NCBI RefSeq assembly: GCF_031877795.1
Contig: NC_133933.1
Coordinates: 2,912,632-2,976,631, forward strand
Length of the DNA stretch: 64,000 bases
DNA from: Strix aluco
Taxonomy: Eukaryota; Chordata; Aves; Strigiformes; Strigidae
Direction: 5' to 3'
Below the pieces are notes generated by a model. The model was given only the letters and a program-made list of their open reading frames with translations, had not been told where the DNA came from and did no database searches. The stretch's first letter is position 1. Each line of letters starts with the position of its first letter. A program made the position numbers and the translations under genes. Shown piece after piece: positions 30,501 through 37,566 of this stretch.

Positions 30501-33500
30501 GTTTTTCCCTTCAGGTCATTTTAGAATGGATCCGAAAAGTGGTCAGCTGAGAACAGCAATTAATTTGAACTATGAGGAAGTTTCTCAGTATGTGATTTTA
30601 ATTGAAGCCAATGAAAATCTCTCATCCATCCCAAAAGTCCAACATTCAGGTAACTTTTTCCTTTGAAGGACGTTCCAACTTAAATCAGGGACAATGAATA
30701 CATCTTCTGTATTTGAAACCCAATACAGGAATTGTGGTTCTCTTTAACTGAAAAGTCTGATCTCAAAGGCAAAAAGCTGAAGGTCAGGGTTGTGCAGATA
30801 AAAGCCAGCAGCCTTCCTCCAGGGGTGCAAACCCTCACAGGGCCCTACCGTGGTCTCAGAATATAATAGCTGGGCATTGGTCTCCTGGGCAAGAGCTGGA
30901 GGAACCCTCCTGTCCCTCGCCTGGTACAGCACAGGCAGCTGGAGAGGGCTGATGGAGGAGCAGTGCTGTCACCTTCTGCCCTGAACTGCCTGCTCTCGCT
31001 GAGGCCCCAGGAGGAGCGAGATAAGAGCTCCTCTGGGCACATCCCTGCTGCCGTTCCGCTGCTTCTCCCTCCTCCTCCCACGCAGCAGAGGTACGGCTGC
31101 AAACCTGGCCTTTGAAAGTTGTGCTTTCCTGGTGTTTGCTGAAACTTGTGTTTGTTTAACAGGCCTGTTTGCTCAAAATGTGGCAATGCTGACAATCACA
31201 GTGCACGATGTAAATGAAGAGCCGGTGTTTTTGAATAACGCGTACTCTGCTCGGATACCGAACTCTGTGCCCTATAGGTACCCCGTTATTACAGTTCAGG
31301 TAGAGTATCTTTCTGTGATCTTCATGAGGAAAAAATCCTCAAGATTTGGATTTCTCCCACAGTCGAACTGGGTTAAAAGAGCTGTTAAATCTGCTCTGGA
31401 AAGCTTGAGACAGATTCTGCCCATCATTCAAGTTTAACATAACGCTGGGGAAGGGGAGGGGGTGTTTAGGGAACTAGTCCCCACCTGTCCTACCAGTGGG
31501 TCTGTTCCGACTCACGCTGCTGTTATGGATTACATACTGCACAGACCACTGTTCTCTCTTTGGCACCGTTAACCCCTTTGTTAGCCATCAGACCCAAATG
31601 GGAAATTAATTACAAAATGGAGCAGTTCTCATCTTTTCTTGTCTGGTGTTATCGCTCAGTTCTAGCCTTCTCCTTTCATGCTTGCAGCTGTAGAATCCTC
31701 CAGACTTCATGGTAAACGTATTTCCCCTTTTACACCCTCGGTCTGATTCTGATAGTTTGTGCTTCACTTTGTTTAGTGCAAAGAGAAAAATATGACAGCA
31801 CTATCCAGTCATACAAATAGAAACTGCAGAGTTTAATGACTGAAAAGCAATGTGCAGCCCAAAAGCCACAAGCTGAGTTTCACTAATCACCTTTTTTAAA
31901 CCCAGGCCACAGATCCAGATTCAGGCGACAACGGGCTTCTGCTGTACAGCTTTGTGAATGATCAAACGAACGAATTTGACATCGATGAAAATACAGGGCA
32001 CATTTTTACAGTTTCTGTAGCAGGAAAGGCTGGAACATTTTACCTGGAAGTCCAAGCTGCGGACCAAGGCACAAGAAGACTCACAGCCCGGACAACAGTC
32101 AATGTAAGGAAGATTGTTTTTTATAGTCCTGAGTTGCCACCGTGTCAAAACTCTGTATACAAGAAGGGCTAGGTTTGGTAATGACCAAAAAAATTATTTA
32201 ACACCATACAATGAGACCAGGATTTACTACATGCTTTCAGGCCAGAATTATGAGGCTGCCATTTCCACTGACATGAAAATACGTTGGCATGAAGACTGAC
32301 TTTTAGAGGACAATTAATTTTTATCAGAGGTTTTGGCTTGGTTGGGGATTTTTTTTTTTTTTTTAAAGTCAATCTATGAAAGGTACAAATGCTTTAGAAA
32401 ACCTTACATGTGATTTCTTATTTATTAGGTAACCGTTGATTCCAGTTCCAGTAACAACATTGTGATGATGGTACTTAATCAGAAGATCAATGTTGTTGAA
32501 AGAAACATTGCTGAAGTGAAAAGGTATTTTGGAAACTGTGAAGCTTATTCTGGTATAATATCTAAAGACAAGTTTAGAGTGCCTTTGAGATAGGGGTCTG
32601 ACAGCCTACAGGGGAGGTGATGAAGCCAGTGCCCTGAAAAGCTAGGCCTTCAACTTGATGTAGCTCTGAATAATTTGAGGGAATTCACATGAATCCACCA
32701 GTTTTTATCTGGTGAGGCTTTGGCCTGAGCTGACGAGTGCCAAAGGGGTCATTGGACTGGATGATTTTGAGAGGTCTCTTCCCACCTCAACGTTTCTGTG
32801 ATCTTTTCACAGCCTGGGATAAAGTTTTTTTCATGGCTAGTTGGCTCAAGATACAGATGTGGAAACAGAGAGGATAGAAGCCACAAACCAAACCCACCTC
32901 TGCTACAGATGAAAATTCCCCCTTGTAGCACAGCAGCAGAGCTCCTCAAGGAGGTCTCAGCCCTAAGGTGCTGGGGGATTAGCTAGTGATGTGTAGATGG
33001 CCACGCTACAATTAAAAACATATTTTGGCCTTTTTGGCATGTTAATGAAGACACCAGATCTTTTGTTTGATTATATGTAAACATATATTTTTACATTGGA
33101 AATGTTGAGTCCTCTGCTTTTGAGGGGAAATCACTCTGAAGTCTGGAAAAATGAGTCTGTGATGTTGACGTTGTTATGGCATCAGTTTCTTGTTGGTAAA
33201 AATTAAATGGGAACCCTAGAGCTGCTCTGCTGCTTTCCTCGAAGCAGCTGGTACTGGCTGCTGTCAGAATGATGGATTAACTGGGCCAATGGTCCGATCC
33301 AGCGTGAAAATCTCTCTGTGAAAAAGGAGGAGAAAACAATGAGGATTATGAGACTGAATTTCCCCTCTCCCCACCTTTACTGTTGACAATACTCTGTAGG
33401 TATCACTGCCTGTGTTTATAAAAAATAATGTCAAGCATGAAATGAGCCATATGTCACTCCGAAAAGCATGACTACATATAGCATATACTATGCAATATTG

Positions 33501-36500
33501 GTTATGACATCTAGGTATAACGGTTTGTTAACCCTTCCTTTCTCTAATTGTTCAGTTACGCTAATGGCACCTAAGAATTTTCAGGCTATGGACCAAAGTT
33601 AGATAGCATCTACTAATGAAATTATCTTTGCTTTCCAGTCAGAGAGAAGGACCAGATTTTTTTTCCCTCTGCTACTCAATCACTCAATGATATTGGGCAA
33701 ATAGCTTACTTCCTTTCCTGATGATAATCCTGCATTTTTACATGCTTAGATTAAAATACTAATTATCTGCAAAGTGTTGCATTAAATAGTACTTTTCTAT
33801 CATTTAGTTTCCAGAGTAAAAGAATTTTCATTGCCCAGTTAATTTAAAACATTTTCTTGATCTGATGGCAGGGTCCTGGAAGATAAACTTGCCTGGAATG
33901 TGTACATCGTTGATGTGTTTTCCAATGAGTGTGAAAGAAAAGCAAGAAGCAGCACTGATGTCACCTATGTAAAAATTATTGCTTTTGATGAGGCAAACCA
34001 GGAAGTATCTGCACAAGATGTAAAAAGGTCTGTATGGCACAGTCTGTCATCTGGGTATCAGAGCTAAGCAGCTAGGTTTTGTTTCCCTTAAAATTATTAA
34101 TGAAAATAAACAATATTAATCAAATAACAGTTTGTCTGAGACTTATCTCAAGGCTTAAATGGAATTTCTAGAATTCAGAAAGCTTTCATTATTTACTGAA
34201 AGGTAGTTTCCAGAGTCTGTCAAAAACATGAATAAGGCTGTTTTAATTGTGCAAAATAGATTTAAAAGTCAGCTTTGTAGAAAACTAAATCAGAAAGAAT
34301 ATAATTAAAATAGATACTGACTTCAGAATTGCAGAATGTTGATTAAAAACTTCCATTTTAGGCGTATTTTCCATTTGTTTCATAATGTGACAGGGGCATG
34401 AAGACACATTCTTATAAACATTCTGTGAAGGGCAGCTGCTATTTAAACACACGATTTCTAGACTCAACACCTCTCTTAAACTAGTAATTGTTTGTGTCCG
34501 ACATTGCTAATGTAGTCTGTGGTCACAGGAAGCACTCTGCATGGATGAACCTTTGCCTCTGAGGAAAGCATTATTGGTATCTGTAAGACTGTATGTGGCT
34601 GCCTTGATGTGCATTTAGAGGACACTGGCTTCCCAACTTTGCAGCATTTTAGTTCGTACGCGGTAGGGCTGGTTGCTAGAAAACAGAGTTTTTCCTGAAT
34701 GGAAGACGTGACAAGTCTGAATCTTTGGAAAAGGTCTTGGTGGACCAGGCAGTGGTGTTCTGTTGTTTTCTTCACTACTCTGCAAGCCAAAACGAAGGTC
34801 TGATACATCATCAGCATTTTACTCTTCTGTCTTCAGAAAACTTCGGGAGCAGAAGAGTAACATTGAGGCAGAACTGGAGAAAATATTTCCAACGTCCGTT
34901 ACTGCTGCCATAGAAGAGGCTCCTGCTGACTCGGCAACTCCTGAACTCATTGCAGCTATTGTCCTCAGTGTCCTGCTAGCCTGCACCCTCATGGCCTTCC
35001 TGGTATACGTACTTTTTACTATAAAGAGGAAAAGGTACAAATAGTTTTACTTCAACAATATAATTTAGACTTACAACTAATAAGTTTACTTTAAACGTCA
35101 ACCTGAACAATACCTGATAAATTACTGATATTTGCATGGAGTGTTGCTGAAGATTTGCTATAAATCAAAATGGCTGGCGTTGTACTGTAGATATGAGACA
35201 CACTACACGGAACTGACTTGCTTCTTGTGCTCGTCACACAGCAACAGCAGAAACAAATAATTTCATAAACAGAGAAATGTGGATAGCAGAAATTATAGCT
35301 GTGAAGGGAGGCACAAGTAGCTGTAATACACCCACATAAATCTTCTCTAACCCCATGAATGCTGAAATCAAGGGAAGTTTTGCTGTTACCTTCAGTAGCA
35401 GCAGGACCACGTAGTAGAGGAAAACAAATACATTTCCAAGAGGGCAGCAGGTATTTACCCTGCTACCGTTATGGAAAAATAGAAAATACTCCAAACTAAT
35501 CCCCAGAATAATACTGAAAATAAATGTTGTGTATTAAACTTACAGCACAAAAACTTCATGTTCTGTTTTTAAAACAACTGTAAAGCCAATCTTCTGAAAG
35601 AAATAATTTTATTTTAATATATTTATCATTCTCAGAAAGTATGAGCAACAGTAGTTGGTTAAGAAGCGAGCTGAAATTATGGAGGGAATTGATAATCTGT
35701 GTGCAACTGACAAAAATGGAAGTCTGAAAAGTTTAGAGAAACTAGAGCACACAAGATGTAAACAGTACGCCAATATCATGAATTTATACAAAATAGCATA
35801 GTTTATTCTGGTAACAGACGTTCTTCCTTGTATCTTTCACTAGTGTATGTGTTGATTTTTAAGAACCGTTACAATTATAAGTTAAAAACTGCACACTTGA
35901 AGGAAGCTAATACCTTTTAATCTTATACTGAAAACTACAAGGGCAAACTCCTACTTACCCTTTAGCAAATTGTTAAGCCTTAAGCAGAAAAAAATCTTCA
36001 GGATACAAGAAGCTATTTAACATTCCCCTGGGTAAAATCCCAGTAATTTTGAGATCAGTGTACATGCTGCTCTCAGTTTTAGAGAGGTGGAGGTTTTTGT
36101 GACTTAACTATATGCCGGCTCAAGGTGTTACGTAATTCTCTTAACTCTCTTTCAGGAAAACTGAAATAATAGCGTTTAGCAACATGGTAGACACCGAAGG
36201 AAGTGATGCTGACAAGGATGTACTTCACGCTTATGAAACCTGCAATTCCCTGGAGACACTAGATTACAACAGTGAACAGAAAGAAAATGTAGCATCGGAA
36301 CAAGCCGCTGAACCTAGAAATGGAGATGCCCAGCCCACTCCAGAATTCACAACAAAACAGGTAATTAGCTTTTCAATTGCAAAGAATGGCAGGATGAGAG
36401 GTGGTGACACCCTTCCACCTGTCACAGAATGTGTAAAGGGTTCTCACGTGCTGCTCCCAGAACTTGCAGCCTTGAAAGCGATGCTTTCTTTGTAAGCGTC

Positions 36501-36767
36501 AAGTTATACAACTTCTACCGTTTAGAATTTGTCTCTGTTTCACCACCTGCAGCTTTTTGTCTCATCGGTGTTATTCATGTTTTCTTGCAGGATTGCTTTC
36601 TGACAAATAGAAATCAGGAGTCAGCTCTTCCCTTAACACCTGATCCCACAACGCACGCCCCTGAAAAAGAAATCAAAGGAGTAAAATTCTCAGAAGTGGC
36701 AATTATTTTGGATGCAGAACCTGAAGATGAGGAGCCTGATGACAACGATGAATTTTTTCACCAGTAA
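487..36767 (+). CDS. Giant CDH23-like cadherin, 3' part of gene (39 coding exons, 5' end outside window)
   Basis: This entry is the overview of the gene; each exon is listed below. Joined in order, the exons keep one frame and give about 2,367 residues. Repeated cadherin hallmarks are visible: DxNDNxP linkers, LDRE or LDYE motifs and AxDxD motifs. They define about 20 complete EC repeats. After the last EC comes a segment of about 110 residues with no EC motif, resembling the membrane-adjacent domain of CDH23/PCDH15-type cadherins. A 24-residue hydrophobic helix, a KRKR stop-transfer cluster and a Glu/Asp-rich tail ending DDNDEFFHQ follow. Known family members mediate calcium-dependent adhesion at the cell surface. 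No signal peptide is seen because the 5' exons lie outside the window. The tail end is not a class I PDZ ligand, unlike CDH23. No stop or frameshift was found. The family call is firm, the subfamily is inferred, and the symbol is unknown. Confidence 0.9.
930..1019 (+). CDS. cadherin exon 2
   Basis: 30 codons, phase 0 to 0, acceptor ctctag and donor gtgagt. It encodes VEALDKDFSPF, a variant of the AxDxD calcium motif, and ends in a YSLW strand. This is the first half of the repeat between L1 and L2. Confidence 0.78.
1722..1832 (+). CDS. cadherin exon 3
   Basis: 37 codons, phase 0 to 0, acceptor ttaacag and donor gtatga. It contains TLDYNKINLFNLTVQAK, the LDYE-like motif and F strand of the repeat. 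Glu is replaced by Asn in the motif, which suggests weaker calcium coordination. Confidence 0.8.
2546..2662 (+). CDS. cadherin exon 4 (degenerate linker L2)
   Basis: 39 codons, phase 0 to 0, acceptor tgcag and donor gtaaaa. The usual DxNDNxP linker is replaced by QDYDTLNPYF. The following SVYNGKIRENQ is a normal start of the next repeat. Confidence 0.8.
3724..3814 (+). CDS. cadherin exon 5
   Basis: 91 bp, phase 0 to 1, acceptor ttccag and donor gtaaga. It encodes LAKDGDTGINEKVVYSIKGG, a canonical calcium-binding loop plus strand. Confidence 0.85.
4378..4490 (+). CDS. cadherin exon 6
   Basis: 113 bp, phase 1 to 0, acceptor tttcag and donor gtagtg. It encodes FVINADTGVLEV and AVDREECPYLVVSIQ, so the DRE motif is intact. 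Confidence 0.85.
4757..4930 (+). CDS. cadherin exon 7 (linker L3)
   Basis: 58 codons, phase 0 to 0, acceptor tctag and donor gtaaaa. It carries the canonical linker IEDVNDNHPVL and ends in NDKDE, the exon end typical of this gene. Confidence 0.87.
5381..5509 (+). CDS. cadherin exon 8
   Basis: 43 codons, phase 0 to 0, acceptor ttgcag and donor gtatta. It encodes the middle of the repeat with MLLDRERIPSIPLQ, so the LDRE motif is intact. Confidence 0.83.
5772..5927 (+). CDS. cadherin exon 9 (linker L4)
   Basis: 52 codons, phase 0 to 0, acceptor aaag and donor gtactg. It starts with VTARDD and carries the canonical linker LDENDNSPTF. Confidence 0.86.
6925..7105 (+). CDS. cadherin exon 10
   Basis: 181 bp, phase 0 to 1, acceptor ctccag and donor gtaaga. 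It encodes AADDPDDGLNGEISF and YFELDTSTGQISLK and ends in TATD. The LDRE position is replaced by PLGVNQL. Confidence 0.86.
8116..8249 (+). CDS. cadherin exon 11 (degenerate linker L5)
   Basis: 134 bp, phase 1 to 0, acceptor ttgcag and donor gtaaga. The linker is AVGDSRPRF in place of DxNDNxPxF. The strand YNVSVQEEL that follows is typical. Confidence 0.82.
9230..10174 (+). CDS. cadherin exon 12, multi-repeat exon (linkers L6-L8)
   Basis: 945 bp (315 codons), phase 0 to 0, acceptor acacag and donor gtaggt. It holds the end of one repeat, two whole repeats and the start of a fourth. The linkers are TDVNDNSPVF, GDVNDNPPVF and LDVNDNPPEF. LDYE, LDRE and LDYE motifs and the AxDxD loops are intact. 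Elsewhere each repeat is spread over two or three exons. It ends in TDKDE like exon 7. Confidence 0.95.
11226..11351 (+). CDS. cadherin exon 13
   Basis: 42 codons, phase 0 to 0, acceptor tttcag and donor gtaaat. It encodes FTVDIPGILSLGNNTELDRE, so the LDRE motif is intact. Confidence 0.85.
11487..11744 (+). CDS. cadherin exon 14 (linker L9)
   Basis: 86 codons, phase 0 to 0, acceptor ggcag and donor gtaagg. It carries linker LDVNDNNPEF and then ATDLDEGENARITYYLSAED, a fully canonical calcium loop. Confidence 0.9.
12040..12138 (+). CDS. cadherin exon 15
   Basis: 33 codons, phase 0 to 0, acceptor tctag and donor gtaata. It encodes YVDRETKEKYELLLVASDNG, the DRE motif and F/G strands. Confidence 0.88.
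12248..12420 (+). CDS. cadherin exon 16 (linker L10)
   Basis: 173 bp, phase 0 to 2, acceptor gccag and donor gtaaat. It carries linker LDVNDNPPQF and the loop ATDLDVGNNSVISY. Confidence 0.9.
13412..13560 (+). CDS. cadherin exon 17
   Basis: 149 bp, phase 2 to 1, acceptor aatcag and donor gtaaat. It encodes FRINNRTGEITLSSNLDH and IVIATDHGVPQLTSN. Confidence 0.88.
14490..14797 (+). CDS. cadherin exon 18 (degenerate linker L11)
   Basis: 308 bp, phase 1 to 0, acceptor attag and donor gtacag. It holds almost a whole repeat. The linker is LVNDTSFGLTF without the DxNDNxP pattern, and the AxDxD loop is replaced by VKALTGSIAV. ARLDREDDDLY keeps the LDRE motif. Confidence 0.86.
14877..14990 (-). mobile_element. 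CR1 retroposon 3' end fragment
   Basis: The + strand reads tcatagaatcatataattg, then a gggttgg..ggcctttaagatcatcgagtccaacc stretch. This is the reverse complement of the usual CR1 3' end, so the element points to the - strand. It is 5'-truncated, as is typical, and lies in the intron after exon 18. Confidence 0.85.
14991..15058. repeat. Two-copy tandem duplication, about 35-bp unit
   Basis: A unit beginning aatgtcatctgttatgcaag occurs at 14991 and again at 15026, almost identical. It directly follows the CR1 fragment. The close identity suggests a recent duplication. Confidence 0.85.
15567..15836 (+). CDS. cadherin exon 19 (linker L12)
   Basis: 90 codons, phase 0 to 0, acceptor atatag and donor gtaagt. 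It carries linker NDINDNPPVF, loop ATDLDIGVNALISY and SLDREMMDSYELEI. Confidence 0.9.
17058..17195 (+). CDS. cadherin exon 20 (linker L13)
   Basis: 46 codons, phase 0 to 0, acceptor tcacag and donor gtaggt. It starts with ATDSGKPSQ and carries linker EDVNDNPPVF. Confidence 0.9.
17812..18028 (+). CDS. cadherin exon 21
   Basis: 217 bp, phase 0 to 1, acceptor atttag and donor gtaggt. It encodes AATDEDIGYNAVIHY and PLDYERHSQYTF, both calcium motifs present. Confidence 0.89.
19042..19200 (+). CDS. cadherin exon 22 (altered linker L14)
   Basis: 159 bp, phase 1 to 1, acceptor tcttag and donor gtatgt. The linker is EDVNEEGPIF: DVN is kept but the following DN is Glu-Glu. The loop is ARDESKGYDEGIFY. 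Confidence 0.86.
19310..19552 (+). mobile_element. CR1 retroposon 3' end fragment
   Basis: The sense CR1 pattern is visible: gcactggaacaggttgccca, then gttggactagaggcctcaca, and cccttccagcccaaatgatt at the 3' end. It lies in the intron after exon 22. A small internal duplication of ggatataagggg occurs at about 19320-19363. Confidence 0.85.
19709..19860 (+). CDS. cadherin exon 23
   Basis: 152 bp, phase 1 to 0, acceptor cttcag and donor gtacta. It encodes LFSLSSATGVLTLTRDLSKQ and VTATDSGVPPLSTS. The LDRE motif is degraded to DLSKQ. Confidence 0.86.
20947..21115 (+). CDS. cadherin exon 24 (degenerate linker L15)
   Basis: 169 bp, phase 0 to 1, acceptor ctgcag and donor gtaagc. The linker is replaced by APMNISLPVF. 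The AxDxD loop is also missing (QISVLYKVPVIYSI), so this repeat probably lacks its N-terminal calcium sites. Confidence 0.82.
22018..22226 (+). CDS. cadherin exon 25 (linker L16)
   Basis: 209 bp, phase 1 to 0, acceptor aaacag and donor gtaaga. It encodes YFIIDSSTGIIRT and linker IDENDFPPVF. No LDRE motif is visible. Confidence 0.87.
23653..23832 (+). CDS. cadherin exon 26
   Basis: 60 codons, phase 0 to 0, acceptor catag and donor gtttgc. It encodes AQDNDTGRNGFLTYGILSG and SFDYEEEPMEYQ, a canonical loop and a DYE motif. Confidence 0.87.
24446..24665 (+). CDS. cadherin exon 27 (linker L17)
   Basis: 220 bp, phase 0 to 1, acceptor ttacag and donor gtaaca. It carries linker IDVNDWPPVF and loop ATDRDTGDNAFVLYSLTG. 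Confidence 0.9.
26212..26348 (+). CDS. cadherin exon 28
   Basis: 137 bp, phase 1 to 0, acceptor tctcag and donor gtaaaa. It encodes IFEIDEIHGNIKI and PDYETMNKYNLTVNAVN. Confidence 0.86.
27037..27180 (+). CDS. cadherin exon 29 (linker L18)
   Basis: 48 codons, phase 0 to 0, acceptor tctag and donor gtaact. It carries linker IDVNDNAPVF and ends in SATDKDQ. Confidence 0.9.
28985..29229 (+). CDS. cadherin exon 30 (degenerate linker L19)
   Basis: 245 bp, phase 0 to 2, acceptor ggcag and donor gtgagc. It holds most of a repeat. The linker is FDNRPFVPWF instead of DxNDNxPxF, and the LDRE motif is replaced by NLSRSGEIH. Confidence 0.84.
29716..29825 (+). CDS. cadherin exon 31
   Basis: 110 bp, phase 2 to 1, acceptor attag and donor gtgagt. 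It encodes SVLENTGVNYLIYAF and YTVVSGNEKG. The AxDxD loop is missing (VVETLGKPIDY). Confidence 0.8.
30515..30649 (+). CDS. cadherin exon 32
   Basis: 135 bp, phase 1 to 1, acceptor ttcag and donor gtaact. It encodes HFRMDPKSGQLRTAINLNYE and YVILIEANENLS, the E/F strands of the repeat. Confidence 0.82.
31163..31299 (+). CDS. cadherin exon 33 (altered linker L20)
   Basis: 137 bp, phase 1 to 0, acceptor aacag and donor gtagag. The linker is HDVNEEPVF, one residue short with Glu-Glu replacing Asp-Asn. Confidence 0.84.
31906..32103 (+). CDS. cadherin exon 34 (last EC repeat)
   Basis: 66 codons, phase 0 to 0, acceptor cccag and donor gtaagg. It encodes ATDPDSGDNGLLLYSFV, FDIDENTGHIFTVSV and VQAADQGTRRLTARTTVN, most of the last EC repeat. 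Confidence 0.88.
32429..32523 (+). CDS. cadherin exon 35 (start of membrane-adjacent domain)
   Basis: 95 bp, phase 0 to 2, acceptor attag and donor gtattt. It closes the last EC and begins a non-EC segment (VMMVLNQKINVVERNIAEVK). The position and the strand-helix pattern resemble the membrane-adjacent domain of CDH23/PCDH15; the fold is inferred. Confidence 0.8.
32738..32805 (+). mobile_element. Probable CR1 3' end remnant
   Basis: A short stretch with ttggactggatgattttgag and cttcccacctcaacgtttct matches the CR1 tail pattern in the sense direction. The sequence before it is too diverged to assign. Confidence 0.6.
33228..33312 (+). mobile_element. Old CR1-like 3' end of a reptile-type subfamily
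   Basis: The segments gaagcagctggtactggctg, ggattaactgggcc and aatggtccgatccag follow the pattern of a CR1-type 3' end that I recall as abundant in turtle genomes. It is diverged, consistent with an old insertion. The subfamily is from memory. Confidence 0.5.
33872..34027 (+). CDS. cadherin exon 36 (membrane-adjacent domain)
   Basis: 156 bp, phase 2 to 2, acceptor ggcag and donor gtctgt. It encodes LEDKLAWNVYIVDVF and VTYVKIIAFDEANQE, alternating strands and helices with no EC motif. Confidence 0.82.
34837..35034 (+). CDS. cadherin exon 37 (end of membrane-adjacent domain and transmembrane helix)
   Basis: 198 bp, phase 2 to 2, acceptor cttcag and donor gtacaa. A charged helix (REQKSNIEAELEKIF) leads into a Pro/Ala/Glu stalk. 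A 24-residue hydrophobic segment at 34946-35017 is followed by TIKRKR. This fixes a type I topology with the EC repeats outside the cell. Confidence 0.9.
36156..36360 (+). CDS. cadherin exon 38 (cytoplasmic tail)
   Basis: 205 bp, phase 2 to 0, acceptor tttcag and donor gtaatt. It encodes KTEIIAFSNMVDTEGSDADK and an acidic stretch. No recognised binding motif was found. Confidence 0.83.
36591..36767 (+). CDS. cadherin exon 39 (C-terminus and stop)
   Basis: 58 codons plus TAA at 36765-36767, acceptor ttgcag. The end is strongly acidic (DAEPEDEEPDDNDEFFHQ). No class I PDZ ligand is present. Confidence 0.85.
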   Translation, partial: DCFLTNRNQESALPLTPDPTTHAPEKEIKGVKFSEVAIILDAEPEDEEPDDNDEFFHQ

Positions 36768-36984
36768 GAATGCTTGATGAAGAAAACTTTTAGGAAAACC
36801 ACAGTGACACTCATTGGAACGCTACAGAGTTGAAGGAGCGATAAGAATATGTGAATGCTATCCAGATTTTAACTCCTGCTACTCCTGTTCTTTGTGCTGG
36901 GATGGACCAGAAAGGAAGCAAGCAGTAAGCTAGAAGGCCTGCAGAGTTGCTTTCCTAGCAGTGCTATCTTGTATGTCGTAAGAA

Positions 36985-36990
36985 ATTAAA
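36985..36990 (+). terminator. Candidate polyadenylation signal of the cadherin gene (ATTAAA)
   Basis: ATTAAA lies 218 bp after the stop codon and is the only near-consensus signal I saw before the CpG island. It implies a short 3' UTR. No transcript evidence is available. Confidence 0.5.
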
Positions 36991-37486
36991 TACACTGTAA
37001 AAGGGCAAGACAGTAAAACCGATTCCCAATGCGATTGCCTGGTCAGTATTTCAGATGAGGCATTTCTCAGACACCAATCTTCTCTTCCTTTTGCACAAAA
37101 CCTCATCGTCGGGGTTGGCTTTTGGAAACGAATGGCTCATATTTTCTAGTTGAAAATGGTGCCTCTCCTCCCCGCCCCGGGCCCTGCACCCACCCACCTG
37201 CCTTCCCCCGGGTTTTCCACCCGCAGTAAGTGTGAGGGGGGGGTCCCGACAACGGGAGGAGGGGGGAGGAAGGGCGGCGCGGCCTCGCCTTCCTCCTCCT
37301 CCTCTTCCTCCTCCTCCTCCGGCGCGGAGCGAGGAACGGGGGAGGGGAAGTTTCTGGCACCTTCTGGCTGGGTCGGCGGCGGGCGGAAGCGGTTGGGAGG
37401 CGGGCGCTGCGGCGGCGGCGGGAGGTGTGTGTGTAGGGGGGAGCAGCGGGGCCGTGCCGTGCCGGGAGGGGGTCACGGTCACAGCC

Positions 37487-37566
37487 ATGGCCAAGTGGGG
37501 TCAGGGGGACCCGCGTTGGATCGTGGAGGAGCGCGCGGACGCCACCAACGTCAACAACTGGCACTG
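37487..37566 (+). CDS. AHSA2: AHSA2 exon 1 (start codon)
   Basis: 80 bp, ending in phase 2 (tg|g). The start ATG has context acagccATGG, a good Kozak match, and the protein start matches Aha1 homologues. It carries the NVNNWHW motif. The donor is gtgagg. Confidence 0.95.

Larger units (their letters stand above)
586..36155 (+). other. Introns of the cadherin gene
   Basis: Introns run from about 110 bp to 1.8 kb; the longest include 27181-28984, 24666-26211, 22227-23652 and 32524-33871. They are AT-rich, with poly-T tracts before several acceptors (for example 15511-15555). Apart from the repeats listed separately I recognised no gene, RNA or regulatory element in them. Confidence 0.6.
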
